Assembly: GCA_902580115.1 (NCBI GenBank)
Contig: CACHJN010000003.1
Location: forward strand, 43,685-107,684
Direction: 5' to 3'
Source of the DNA: an uncultured Pelagibacteraceae bacterium
GTDB lineage: Bacteria > Pseudomonadota > Alphaproteobacteria > Pelagibacterales > Pelagibacteraceae
DNA length: 64,000 nt
In this document: positions 43,056 through 51,848 of the stretch, one piece after another
Numbering within the stretch: the first letter of the stretch is position 1
Layout: the number at the start of each line of letters is the position of its first letter
Translations under genes and position numbers: made by a program
Notes under the pieces: generated by a model
Seen by the model: only the letters and a program-made list of their open reading frames with translations
What the model was told of the DNA's origin: nothing
Databases searched by the model: none

Positions 43056-45395
43056 ATGAAAAAGATTGTTTTTCTTTTTTTTATTTTTACTTTTTTTTCT
43101 TTTGAAGTTCTTGCGAATAAAAAACTATCTGAAAAAGGTTTCACAGGCTGCAATTATAGTATCAACGAAAAAAATCTGAAAGAAATCAATTATTTAAAAA
43201 TAAAAAAAATTGGGGTAGATGTTCATAATTACAGAAACTGGATTGTAAATAGTATTAGGATAATAACCAGTAGATCACGATATGTTTCAGATACATATAA
43301 GCAAAGATTTAAATCAAATATATCTGTTGAATTTGAGGACGGTACTTTTTGTAACTTTACAGGAAGAATTAGGCATCATGGAGATGAAAAAGATCACATT
43401 AGTCTAACAGGAAACACAATTATACAAAGTATAGATGTGCATTTAGATAATGGAAATATTAGAGGAATTACTAAATTTAAACTTCTTAGGCCAAATACAA
43501 GAGGAAAACTTGAAGACGAAATTTTTTTAACAGAACTTCTCAGGAACTTAAATTTTTTAGCACCAAGAACTATGAGAGTTGATGTTAGAATTAATGAAGC
43601 AAATTCTGTTATGATTTTTCAAGAAAAAGCAGCAAAAGAGTTATTAGAGTTCAATAATAGAAGAGAAGGACCAATATTTGAGGGTGACGAAAGATTTTTT
43701 TTTAGGACCGTAAAAAAATTACCATCTAATCAAAAAAGTAATTGGGATATTGGTGTCGTACCATTAATGAACAATAGTGTTAAACATCTTTTGGCACGTC
43801 AAGTTAATACTAATATAATGCAAAAAAGTGATGGTTTAAACAAGATGTCTTTCAACTCTTCAACAAATCTAAATTTAATATATCTTTATTACTCAAATAG
43901 ATTCCAAGATGGAACAAATAATTTTAATTATTTTGATTATGATTTAGATAACACTTTACTTGCTATGTTTAACCCAGAAAATATAATGAAATTAGACGCA
44001 TATAATCTACTAATTCAATCTACAAATAGTCAACACGGTTTAGCTGCTAATAACAGAAAATTTTTTTGGAACTCTATTGAAAATTACTATGAACCAATAA
44101 ATTATGACTCAAATCCAAACATAGATTTAAAAAAACCAACAATTACAACGGCGATATACAGGCTTCCCATATCAGAAAACTTTATAAGCGCTTTCGGGTT
44201 TCTCGAAGAAAAACTTCTAAATCTTAATTTAAAAAATATAAGCGATAACATTGATAATTCTGGAATTAACATGACAAAAAAAGAAGTCTCTGAGAAAGTT
44301 AAAAAGATATTAAATAATCTTAATGTAATTAAAATTAACTACTTAAATATAGATAATCAAGCTTTGCTAGAGCATAATAAATTTAAACCTATAGATAATT
44401 TATTGGATAGATTTAATGAAACTTTAAATGAAGTAGAGCCAAATGTTTTTCTTGTTAAATATAATGAAAAAAATGGAAATTTACAAAGATGTAAAATCTT
44501 TTTAAAAGACTGTAAAGATTATAATTTTTCTCAAGAAAATTTAACGGATTTATTAGAAGGTGAATTGATATTAAATGAAAAAATATATCAATTTTTAGGA
44601 AAAAGTTTTAATTTTGAAAGTATCAAAAAGAATAGAAATTTTAACAAAATTAATTTTGGTGACTCAAATATCTTTTATGAAGATGGAATTAACTTAAAAA
44701 TAGATCAACAAAATAAATTGTTAGAAATCATTCAAAATGAAGTGGGATCTAGAGCTTATATTATAAACGGAACTTTATCTGATCTTAAAATTAAGTTTTA
44801 TGGTTTAAATAATGAAATAACAAACGCAAAACCAAAAAATTTTCCAAATGATAGTAACGGACTTACAGGTTGCTTATCATTAATAAATTTAGAGGTTAAG
44901 AATATTCATTTATTTGCTCAAAATTCAAATTGTGAAGATGCAATTAATTTAATTAATGTAAAAGGTTCGGTCAACGAAGTCATTGTCAAAAATTCATATA
45001 GTGATGGTTTTGATGTAGATTTCTCAAATGTTAAAATTAAAAACTTAAAAATTGAAAATTCAAAAAACGATTGTGTAGATTTTTCCTCTGGAAATTATGT
45101 TTTAAGTGAATTAATTTTAAATAATTGTGGAGATAAAGCTTTGTCTGTTGGAGAAGGGTCTAAAATAAATATTCAAAATTTAAAGGCATCAAATTCGAAC
45201 ATGGGTGTCGCATCAAAGGATAGCTCTATTGTTAATTTAGATAATTTAAAAGTTAATAATGTGTCAACATGTTTAGCCGCTTATAAAAAAAAACAAGAAT
45301 TTAATGGAGGAGTGATTAATATAAACAATAATTTTTATTGTAATAATTTTAAGGATAAACTAACAACAGATGAGTTTTCTATAATTAATAACTAA
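43056..45395 (+). CDS. large secreted CotH-kinase-like protein with C-terminal beta-helix-like repeats
   Basis: 779 aa with a signal peptide (cleavage expected after VLA, residue 20). Residues 75-350 resemble CotH: RIRHHGDEKDHI, KFKLLRPNTRG, FLTELLRNLNFLAPRTMRVDVRIN, FQEKAAKELLE, then HGLAANNRKFFWNS followed by YYEPINYDSNPN where CotH kinases have a WD-D metal site, so the catalytic centre is diverged. From about residue 560 the chain turns into short Asn/Val/Ile-rich repeats (VKNIHLFAQNSNCEDAINL, VNEVIVKNSYSDGFDV, IKNLKIENSKNDCVDF), consistent with a parallel beta-helix. Probably periplasmic or surface. Substrate unknown; could phosphorylate or cap a surface polymer. Confidence 0.7.
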   Translation: MKKIVFLFFIFTFFSFEVLANKKLSEKGFTGCNYSINEKNLKEINYLKIKKIGVDVHNYRNWIVNSIRIITSRSRYVSDTYKQRFKSNISVEFEDGTFCNFTGRIRHHGDEKDHISLTGNTIIQSIDVHLDNGNIRGITKFKLLRPNTRGKLEDEIFLTELLRNLNFLAPRTMRVDVRINEANSVMIFQEKAAKELLEFNNRREGPIFEGDERFFFRTVKKLPSNQKSNWDIGVVPLMNNSVKHLLARQVNTNIMQKSDGLNKMSFNSSTNLNLIYLYYSNRFQDGTNNFNYFDYDLDNTLLAMFNPENIMKLDAYNLLIQSTNSQHGLAANNRKFFWNSIENYYEPINYDSNPNIDLKKPTITTAIYRLPISENFISAFGFLEEKLLNLNLKNISDNIDNSGINMTKKEVSEKVKKILNNLNVIKINYLNIDNQALLEHNKFKPIDNLLDRFNETLNEVEPNVFLVKYNEKNGNLQRCKIFLKDCKDYNFSQENLTDLLEGELILNEKIYQFLGKSFNFESIKKNRNFNKINFGDSNIFYEDGINLKIDQQNKLLEIIQNEVGSRAYIINGTLSDLKIKFYGLNNEITNAKPKNFPNDSNGLTGCLSLINLEVKNIHLFAQNSNCEDAINLINVKGSVNEVIVKNSYSDGFDVDFSNVKIKNLKIENSKNDCVDFSSGNYVLSELILNNCGDKALSVGEGSKINIQNLKASNSNMGVASKDSSIVNLDNLKVNNVSTCLAAYKKKQEFNGGVININNNFYCNNFKDKLTTDEFSIINN

Positions 45396-45407
45396 ATTAA
45401 AAAAATT

Positions 45408-46001
45408 ATGAGCTTCAGAAAAGAAGAAAAACTTTATATCAAATCCGAACATATTTTTGATTTTAAAAAATTTCTTGAGAATCGTTCTGTAAAAAATTTA
45501 TATAAGCCAAGAAGAATTAAGAGTTTGTATTTTGATAATTTAAATTATGATATGTATAATGACTCTATCGAAGGTGTCGTGCCAAGAAAAAAAATAAGAG
45601 TAAGAGAATATCCAGGTGAAATCGATAAAAAATATTATTTAGAAATTAAACACTCATCTGTAGAGGGGAGATTCAAAACAAGAGAAATAGTTAAAAAAGA
45701 AAGATTTGAATTTTTAAAAAAAACAGGAATTTTAGACACTAGATATGGTACTTGCCTACCTAATTATTACGTTTCGTACGATAGAGAATATTTAATTATT
45801 AATGATGTTAGAATATCAATAGACACAAATCTTTTATATCAAGACTTTAAATCAAAATTAAGATATGTTGACAATAATTGTATTGTTGAGTTGAAAACCT
45901 CAATTAATAAAGATCATGATAAATTAATTGAAGAATTTCCTTTTCAAAGAATTAGGTTTTCAAAATACTGTTATGCTGTTGAAAACTTCAGTTACAAATA
46001 A
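45408..46001 (+). CDS. VTC-domain protein (polyphosphate polymerase-like)
   Basis: 197 aa, close to a bare VTC tunnel domain. Pairs of charged strands are visible: RKEEKLYIK, RRIKSLYFDN, RKKIRVREYPG, KKYYLEIKHSSVEGRFKTREIVKK and NNCIVELKTS, matching the basic phosphate-binding residues and acidic metal ligand of triphosphate-tunnel enzymes. In yeast, Vtc4 makes polyphosphate from ATP. No membrane segments, so it would act in the cytoplasm, perhaps with the DUF4956 membrane protein. Converges with GT61 with a 10-bp overlap. Confidence 0.75.
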   Translation: MSFRKEEKLYIKSEHIFDFKKFLENRSVKNLYKPRRIKSLYFDNLNYDMYNDSIEGVVPRKKIRVREYPGEIDKKYYLEIKHSSVEGRFKTREIVKKERFEFLKKTGILDTRYGTCLPNYYVSYDREYLIINDVRISIDTNLLYQDFKSKLRYVDNNCIVELKTSINKDHDKLIEEFPFQRIRFSKYCYAVENFSYK

Positions 46002-47101
46002 TTTAATATCTCTTTAAAATCCACACTAATATATCCATGTTGATTATTTTGGTTAAATTTTTCAGGCACTTTTGCAATAGAGTAATAATTTAATGAGCAC
46101 TTCTTGGCAAGGTTTTCATACATCATCCCAGCGCCTGAAGGTTTAAGTTCTATAATTTTTGTTCCAGGTTTACAAAATACTAAGTTTGTAAATCCTCCTC
46201 CATGAAGACCTATTATAATGTCTGCGTTTTGAAAAATTTTCACTTGTTTAACAAAAGATAAATTACTTAATTTAATGATTTTAAAACCGATCTTATCTAG
46301 CTGACTTTTAATCTCATTATCATTTATAATTTTTCTCATCATGCTTAGATTTGAAGTTGCATCGCTCCTATCAATATAAATTTTTTTTGGTAAATCTTCG
46401 TTCTGATTAATTTCAGTTTCTTTTAAAAAAGTTTCTTGTAACCACCTTATTATCCACATCGGAACATTTTGAATTTCGTCGGTTGCATTATTTTTGATTA
46501 CATAAGGATGATCAGTACATATTATTTTTTCGCAAGATAAATGTCTATTTTTTAAACTAGATAATCTTTTTGAATTTGGAATTTTAAAAAAATCAATAGT
46601 CTCCTGTTGAAATTTTTTTTCTAAATTAGGAAATAAAAAATAGTCTTTTTCATCAAAGGTTATCTTTTTTGAAAGTATCTTAATTCTAGGCAATACATCA
46701 AACATCCAATGCCAGTAATTATGATTTCCTGCTCCTCCAGTCAAAAGAGAAAACAATCTATTATTTAATTTTTTTTTTAATCTTGGGGTGCCTTTATTAA
46801 AAACTATATTTTTTTTTATATCTTCAAATTTTACATCTCTTATTTGAAAAGAAGGGCCTTCAATAATCTTATTGTCCTGAATAATAGCAGTATCACTAAC
46901 AGTATCTGTATAAATTCTTGCATGATAATTATAATAAATCTTATAATTAAAACTATCATCAACTTTAGATAATTCGACAAAAGAATTTTTGTCTGATCCT
47001 GCTTTTTTAAAATCTTTTATTGGCCCATATAAGATTTTAAATATCCCATAACCTGTTTTTTTAAATATAGATTGTAATTTTTTATTAATATTATTTATCA
47101 A
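45992..47101 (-). CDS. family 61 glycosyltransferase (DUF563)
   Basis: 369 aa. LLTGGAGNHNYWHWMFDVLPRI is the GT61 hallmark (N-Y-x-H-W-x-F-D-x-L-P-R), KKIYIDRSDA the donor-site strand and IIGLHGGGFTNLVFCKPGTKIIEL the C-terminal signature. Inverting GT-B enzyme that in bacteria sits in LPS and capsule loci. Six bases from the GT9-like gene upstream, so likely the same transcript. Confidence 0.85.
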   Translation of the reverse strand: MINNINKKLQSIFKKTGYGIFKILYGPIKDFKKAGSDKNSFVELSKVDDSFNYKIYYNYHARIYTDTVSDTAIIQDNKIIEGPSFQIRDVKFEDIKKNIVFNKGTPRLKKKLNNRLFSLLTGGAGNHNYWHWMFDVLPRIKILSKKITFDEKDYFLFPNLEKKFQQETIDFFKIPNSKRLSSLKNRHLSCEKIICTDHPYVIKNNATDEIQNVPMWIIRWLQETFLKETEINQNEDLPKKIYIDRSDATSNLSMMRKIINDNEIKSQLDKIGFKIIKLSNLSFVKQVKIFQNADIIIGLHGGGFTNLVFCKPGTKIIELKPSGAGMMYENLAKKCSLNYYSIAKVPEKFNQNNQHGYISVDFKEILNYL

Positions 47102-47107
47102 TTTTTT

Positions 47108-48028
47108 TTAGATTTTTGTTTCTATATATAATTTTTTAAAAAACATTTCAAAATGAACTTGGTGATAAAAATCATAGGCCTTTTTTCCAACCGGAAAGAC
47201 TACCGGAAAATCAGGTGATGCTTCTAATAATCTTGGAACTTTTAACCCTTCAGCAACTGAATAAGCAAAACACTCGTTGCCTATAAATAATCTACAGGAT
47301 TTTATAATTTGGGCTAATTCAAGAAAATCTTTGCAATCGTAGAATTCTAAGTTTTTGATACTTTTTTTTAAATCTTCGTACTCACTTTTAAGGCCAATAC
47401 TTATTATTTTGTCTTCAGTTTTATTTAAAAAACTGTAATTAATGAAATCATTTCTATAACGAGGAGACCTGACTATAATAATATTATTTTTTAATTTATT
47501 GTGTTCCTCGACTTCAAGATAAGGTTGACCCATATCAATTTGAACTCCTGTCAGATGAACATACCATCTAGTAGAGTGGAATTTAATATCTATTGGAACT
47601 TCTCTAAAAAGATCTAAATTAACGTCTATTTCCTCATTATTGTGAATTGAAACTTTATTGATAAATTTTTGATTATTAATTAAAGGTATAAACAATTCTA
47701 CCATTCTTTTGTCTAAATATACATTTCCTGAGGGATGATTTGTATATTTTACAGGCATCTTTTTACCTACCCCTATAAATAAGTTGCATTTATGAGTTTT
47801 GGATAATTCCTTAATTAAGGGTAGAGAATAAATAATGTCACCTAAATGTCCTGAATGAAGAAAATTTAATTCGGTTTTTTCTTCTATTTTCCGTCTTATT
47901 TTAAGAATAGCATTATATATATTGGAGTCATATTGATCTAAAATTACTTTTTTTTTTTCAAAAGCTTTTAACTCTTGATATTTACTTTTATTAAAAAACT
48001 TATAAAAAATTTTTCTTAAAATTATCAT
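47108..48028 (-). CDS. GT9-like glycosyltransferase
   Basis: 306 aa. After a 50-residue basic helical lead-in, LNFLHSGHLGDIIYSLPLIKELSK is a GT9/heptosyltransferase-like N-terminal loop; CRLFIGNECFAYSVAEGLKVPRLLEAS near the end corresponds to the donor site (usual D-TGxxH replaced by NECFAYSVAEGL). The replacement suggests a different donor sugar or a diverged member. Pairs with GT61. Confidence 0.68.
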   Translation of the reverse strand: MIILRKIFYKFFNKSKYQELKAFEKKKVILDQYDSNIYNAILKIRRKIEEKTELNFLHSGHLGDIIYSLPLIKELSKTHKCNLFIGVGKKMPVKYTNHPSGNVYLDKRMVELFIPLINNQKFINKVSIHNNEEIDVNLDLFREVPIDIKFHSTRWYVHLTGVQIDMGQPYLEVEEHNKLKNNIIIVRSPRYRNDFINYSFLNKTEDKIISIGLKSEYEDLKKSIKNLEFYDCKDFLELAQIIKSCRLFIGNECFAYSVAEGLKVPRLLEASPDFPVVFPVGKKAYDFYHQVHFEMFFKKLYIETKI

Positions 48029-48172
48029 TTTTAATATAATCTATATAAATTCCCTCTATTTACTTTAAATTTATATAGCAGTTTAAAAAACTGTTGTATT
48101 TTTCATTTAATAGTATAATCAATTTTAAAAGTGTTTAAATTTAGAATTATTAGCATTATAAAATAAAATAAA

Positions 48173-49156
48173 ATGAGTAAAAAAGCTTTAATCACTGGTA
48201 TTACCGGTCAAGATGGATCTTATTTAACCGAATTTTTACTAAAAAAGAAATACAAAGTTCATGGAATAGTGAGAAGAGTGGCTCTTGAAGATGGAAATCA
48301 CAGACTTTGGAGATTAAGACATATCTTAAAAAAAATTACTTTACATCCTGCGTCTCTAGAAAGTTATGCTAGTTTAGTAAAAATAATTACAAGGACTAAG
48401 CCTGATGAAGTCTATCATTTAGGTGCTCAAAGCTATGTCGATTATTCTTTCAAAGATGAATTTTCAACTCTTAACACAAATATTAATGGCACTCATTACA
48501 TATTATCAGCAATTAAAGAATTTTCACCAAAAACTAAATTTTATTTTGCTGGCTCTTCAGAAATGTTTGGTAAAGTAAGAGAAGTTCCACAATCTGAAAA
48601 AACACCATTTTATCCTCGATCAGTATATGGAATCTCTAAAGTCGCAGGATATGATCTTACAAGAAATTACAGAGAGGCTTATAATATGTATTGTTGCAGT
48701 GGTATTTTGTTTAACCATGAGTCTCCTAGAAGAGGTTTTGAATTTGTAACTAGAAAAATTACACACGCTGTAGCTAGAATAAAATTTGGTTTACAAAAAG
48801 ATTTGGAACTTGGAAATCTTGATGCTAAAAGAGACTGGGGTCATGCTGAAGATTATGTAAGGGCTATGTGGTTAATGCTAAATCAAAGAGTTCCTAAGGA
48901 TTACGTGATAAGCACTGGTAAACAATTTTCAGTAAAAGAGTTTGCTAAATTAGCTTTCGAACTAGTTGGATTGGATTATAAAAAATACGTCAAAATTCAA
49001 AAAAATCTTTATAGACCATCTGAAGTTCGTAGTTTGCTAGGAAATTGCAATAAAGCTCGAAAAGAACTCAATTGGAAACCAAAATATAATTTTAAAGAAC
49101 TTGTTGCCGATATGGTAAAAGCAGATTTAGAGTTTGTAAAAAAAGAAGGTTACTAA
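48173..49156 (+). CDS. gmd: GDP-mannose 4,6-dehydratase
   Basis: 327 aa SDR. ALITGITGQDGSYLTEFLLKKKYKVHGIVRR is the Gmd N-terminus, YHLGAQSYVDYSFKDE, FAGSSEMFGK (Thr/Ser-Glu catalytic region), YGISKVAGYDL (YxxxK) and NLDAKRDWGHAEDYVRAMW are hallmark strings. Makes GDP-4-keto-6-deoxymannose, precursor of fucose, rhamnose, perosamine or colitose. The DegT aminotransferase at 21 kb and the C-methyltransferases are candidate next steps. No fcl/wcaG beside it. Confidence 0.92.
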   Translation: MSKKALITGITGQDGSYLTEFLLKKKYKVHGIVRRVALEDGNHRLWRLRHILKKITLHPASLESYASLVKIITRTKPDEVYHLGAQSYVDYSFKDEFSTLNTNINGTHYILSAIKEFSPKTKFYFAGSSEMFGKVREVPQSEKTPFYPRSVYGISKVAGYDLTRNYREAYNMYCCSGILFNHESPRRGFEFVTRKITHAVARIKFGLQKDLELGNLDAKRDWGHAEDYVRAMWLMLNQRVPKDYVISTGKQFSVKEFAKLAFELVGLDYKKYVKIQKNLYRPSEVRSLLGNCNKARKELNWKPKYNFKELVADMVKADLEFVKKEGY

Positions 49157-49158
49157 AC

Positions 49159-50376
49159 CTAAAAAATTTGTAGTCTAGGTAAAGGAAAAATAAGCTTTGT
49201 TCCTTTTTTTAATGTGTCTTTCTCCCTTTCAATAATTTCCTTTTTAAAGTGCCAAGGCATTACTAAATAATAGTTAGGTCTTAGAGACCTGGAGAGTTTT
49301 TCAGAAATTATCTTAATTTGTGTTCCAGGAGTTACTAAGCCATATTTGTTTTTATTTCTTTCAGCTGCAAAATGAATTTTTTTATTATCTATTTTAAAGT
49401 ATTGTAATAAAACATTTCCCTTAGTTGATGCTCCATAACAATGAATTATCTGTTTTTTTTTATTTATTTTTCTTAAAATATTATTTAAATTGATTTTCAA
49501 ATCATTAATTTTTCTAATAAATTTTTTAAATGTTGAAACTTTATCAAGATTTAATTTTGACTCTTGCTTTAATATTTTAGTTATTAATTTGTTATTCGAT
49601 TTTATGTTAGATTTTTGGTGACAAATAAAATATTGTTTACTTCCACCGTTAATTTGATTTTGTTTAATATCAAATAACCTCAATCCGTTTTTTTGAGTTA
49701 AATTCTTAATTACATTACTGCTGTAATACTCTAGGTGCTCATGACATATAGTATCAAACATTTTATATTTTATAATTGATGCTAAGTCAGCAAATTCTAG
49801 CATAAATACACCATCTGGTAATAATAGTTTTTTTACATCCTGTAAAAATTTATTAGGATTAATTGCATCATAAAATACTGATAATGCTGTTATCGCTTTA
49901 AATTTTTTTTGTGTTTTTGATTTAATTTTTTGTGCTGAAAAAAAGCTCGAGACCGAATATTTTATATTCTTATAATTGTCTTTGTATTTTTTTAAAATTG
50001 GATCAATTCCAAATTTAATAATATCTTTTTTATAAAAATTTAACAAAGTACCATCGTTACTGGCTATATCTAACACTAAATCATTTCTTTTTAATTTGGC
50101 TTTTAAAGTTATAATTTTTGTAACATTCCTAACATGATCTAACATAGTTTGATTTATTCCAGTGCGATAACCGTAGTCTGGTCCATATAAATATTTCAAA
50201 TCATAATTGTGGGCTAATTGAACCAAGTTACAATTTTTGCAAATAACAAGCAAAATTGGTTTTTTTCTAATTTTTTTTTTTGGTAATGAAAATTTACCTG
50301 TAAAACTCATATTTCCTAGGGAAAACAAAGTTGCTAGTTTTTTTGATTTACAAATACGGCACTGTCTAATTCGCAT
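49159..50376 (-). CDS. sugar C-methyltransferase family, second paralogue
   Basis: 405 aa. CRICKSKKL and CKNCNLVQLAH are the four zinc Cys, VLDIASNDGTLLNFY the SAM loop, MFDTICHEHLEYYS the catalytic His-Glu-His region and HCYGASTKGNVLLQYFKI the C-terminal domain. Same architecture as the gene at 19036, and both keep all four Cys. Adjacent to gmd (convergent, 2-bp gap), so a GDP-4-keto-6-deoxy sugar is a plausible substrate. Confidence 0.75.
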   Translation of the reverse strand: MRIRQCRICKSKKLATLFSLGNMSFTGKFSLPKKKIRKKPILLVICKNCNLVQLAHNYDLKYLYGPDYGYRTGINQTMLDHVRNVTKIITLKAKLKRNDLVLDIASNDGTLLNFYKKDIIKFGIDPILKKYKDNYKNIKYSVSSFFSAQKIKSKTQKKFKAITALSVFYDAINPNKFLQDVKKLLLPDGVFMLEFADLASIIKYKMFDTICHEHLEYYSSNVIKNLTQKNGLRLFDIKQNQINGGSKQYFICHQKSNIKSNNKLITKILKQESKLNLDKVSTFKKFIRKINDLKINLNNILRKINKKKQIIHCYGASTKGNVLLQYFKIDNKKIHFAAERNKNKYGLVTPGTQIKIISEKLSRSLRPNYYLVMPWHFKKEIIEREKDTLKKGTKLIFPLPRLQIF

Positions 50377-50405
50377 TGCATCGTTATACCAGTGCTAAAA
50401 TTTAT

Positions 50406-50606
50406 TTAAAGAGTAAGAATTATTCCGAAAACGGTAACAGCCGAAATAGCAGCTGCGCCCAAAATCATACTGTTTTTTCTGTCTCTTTTTTTGTCTTCGT
50501 TCATTTTTGAGACCAGATCGTTTACATTAACTCTCTTTTTGGCATTGTTTGGATTTTCAAGCCAAGAATAGTGATTAACGTCTTTTTCCTCAGGTTGTGC
50601 GCTCAT
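50406..50606 (-). CDS. small membrane-anchored protein of unknown function
   Basis: 66 aa. A hydrophilic N-terminal 45 residues (HYSWLENPNNAKKRVNVNDLVSKM) followed by a single C-terminal transmembrane helix (SMILGAAAISAVTVFGIILTL), a tail-anchored layout. I do not recognise the family. Good coding character and clean placement in a gap of about 350 bp support a real gene. Lies between the glycan island and alanine dehydrogenase. Confidence 0.6.
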   Translation of the reverse strand: MSAQPEEKDVNHYSWLENPNNAKKRVNVNDLVSKMNEDKKRDRKNSMILGAAAISAVTVFGIILTL

Positions 50607-50729
50607 ACTTAATATTATTAAAGCATAAATCGCTTAATATTTTAATATATTTTCAGTTCATACTGGGCTGATTTAAAAAAAATCTCTTTTGTGTAAGACT
50701 TTTTAAGAGAAATCTAGTCCGGTTTGGGT

Positions 50730-51848
50730 TTAAGTTGAGATTGCTTCTTCTGGAGAGAAGTATTTTACATTTAAGGCCTCTGCAACTCCTTTGCAGGTTA
50801 TCTTTCCTTTAAATACATTTAAACCAGCTAAAAAGTTTTTGTCCGCTAAAAGTGCTTTTTTATAACCTAGATCGGCAATTTTGATTAGTAAAGGTAACGT
50901 TGCTTTATTTAATGCCATTGTAGAAGTTCTTGGAACGCCGCCAGGCATATTAGCAACGCAATAATGTACCACATCATCAACAATGTAGGTTGGATTAGCG
51001 TGTGTTGTAGGTTTACTGGTTTCTATACATCCTCCTTGATCAATAGCAACGTCAACAACTACAGAACCTCTTTTCATAGACTTAATCATCTCTTTTGAAA
51101 CTAATTTTGGCGCCTCTGCTCCTGGAATTAAAACACCACCAATTAATAAATCGCATTCTGAAACTAGTTTTTTGAGATCTGTTTTACTACTATCTGCAGC
51201 TATTATCTTATCTCCAAACAACTCGTGTAGTTGTTTTAGTCTGTCCTTTGATTTATCTACAACATAAACTTTACTTTTCATTCCAGTAGCTATTATCGCA
51301 GCGTTCTCTCCAACAACACCTCCGCCTAAAATAACTACGTTTGCTGGCTCGACTCCAGGCGCTCCTCCCAATAACAAACCCCTTCCTTTTTGATTTTTTT
51401 CAAGTGAGTGGGCTCCAGCTTGTACTGACATTCTTCCTGCAACAGCACTCATAGGTGCTAGTAAAGGAAGTCGACCATTTTTATCTGTAACAGTCTCATA
51501 TGCGATACATATTGATTTTGATTTTATTAGTCCATGCGTTAGCTCTTTTGCAGCGGCTAAATGTAAGTAAGTGTAAATGATTTGATTTTCTCTTATCATT
51601 TTTACCTCATTCATCTGAGGTTCTTTTACTTTGACAATTATCTCTGATTTTTTAAATATTTCTTCAGCAGTATCAATTATTTGAGCTCCAGCGTTTTTGT
51701 AATCTTCATTTGTAAAGCCCGCTTCAAATCCTCCATCTCTTTGTACTAAAACTTCGTGCCCTTTTTTTGCTAGAACTTTAACGCTATCAGGAGTTAAGCC
51801 AATTCTATGCTCTTGAAGCTTTATTTCTTTAGGAACTCCGATGATCAT
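50730..51848 (-). CDS. ald: alanine dehydrogenase
   Basis: 372 aa. MIIGVPKEIKLQEHRIGLTP at the N-terminus, YLHLAAAKELT (substrate loop with the catalytic His region), MSAVAGRMSVQAGAHSLEK, ILGGGVVGENAAIIA (NAD loop) and HYCVANMPGGVPRTST are all typical of Ald. It interconverts alanine with pyruvate and ammonia. It is one base downstream of the aminotransferase gene, so it can regenerate the pyruvate acceptor from the alanine formed by transamination. Confidence 0.95.
   Translation of the reverse strand: MIIGVPKEIKLQEHRIGLTPDSVKVLAKKGHEVLVQRDGGFEAGFTNEDYKNAGAQIIDTAEEIFKKSEIIVKVKEPQMNEVKMIRENQIIYTYLHLAAAKELTHGLIKSKSICIAYETVTDKNGRLPLLAPMSAVAGRMSVQAGAHSLEKNQKGRGLLLGGAPGVEPANVVILGGGVVGENAAIIATGMKSKVYVVDKSKDRLKQLHELFGDKIIAADSSKTDLKKLVSECDLLIGGVLIPGAEAPKLVSKEMIKSMKRGSVVVDVAIDQGGCIETSKPTTHANPTYIVDDVVHYCVANMPGGVPRTSTMALNKATLPLLIKIADLGYKKALLADKNFLAGLNVFKGKITCKGVAEALNVKYFSPEEAIST

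Noticed and set aside
48076-48096. CAGTTTAAAAAACTG inverted repeat with a short T-run upstream of gmd
   Set aside because: Lies between divergent genes where no terminator is expected and the stem is short and AT-rich; probably chance in this composition.
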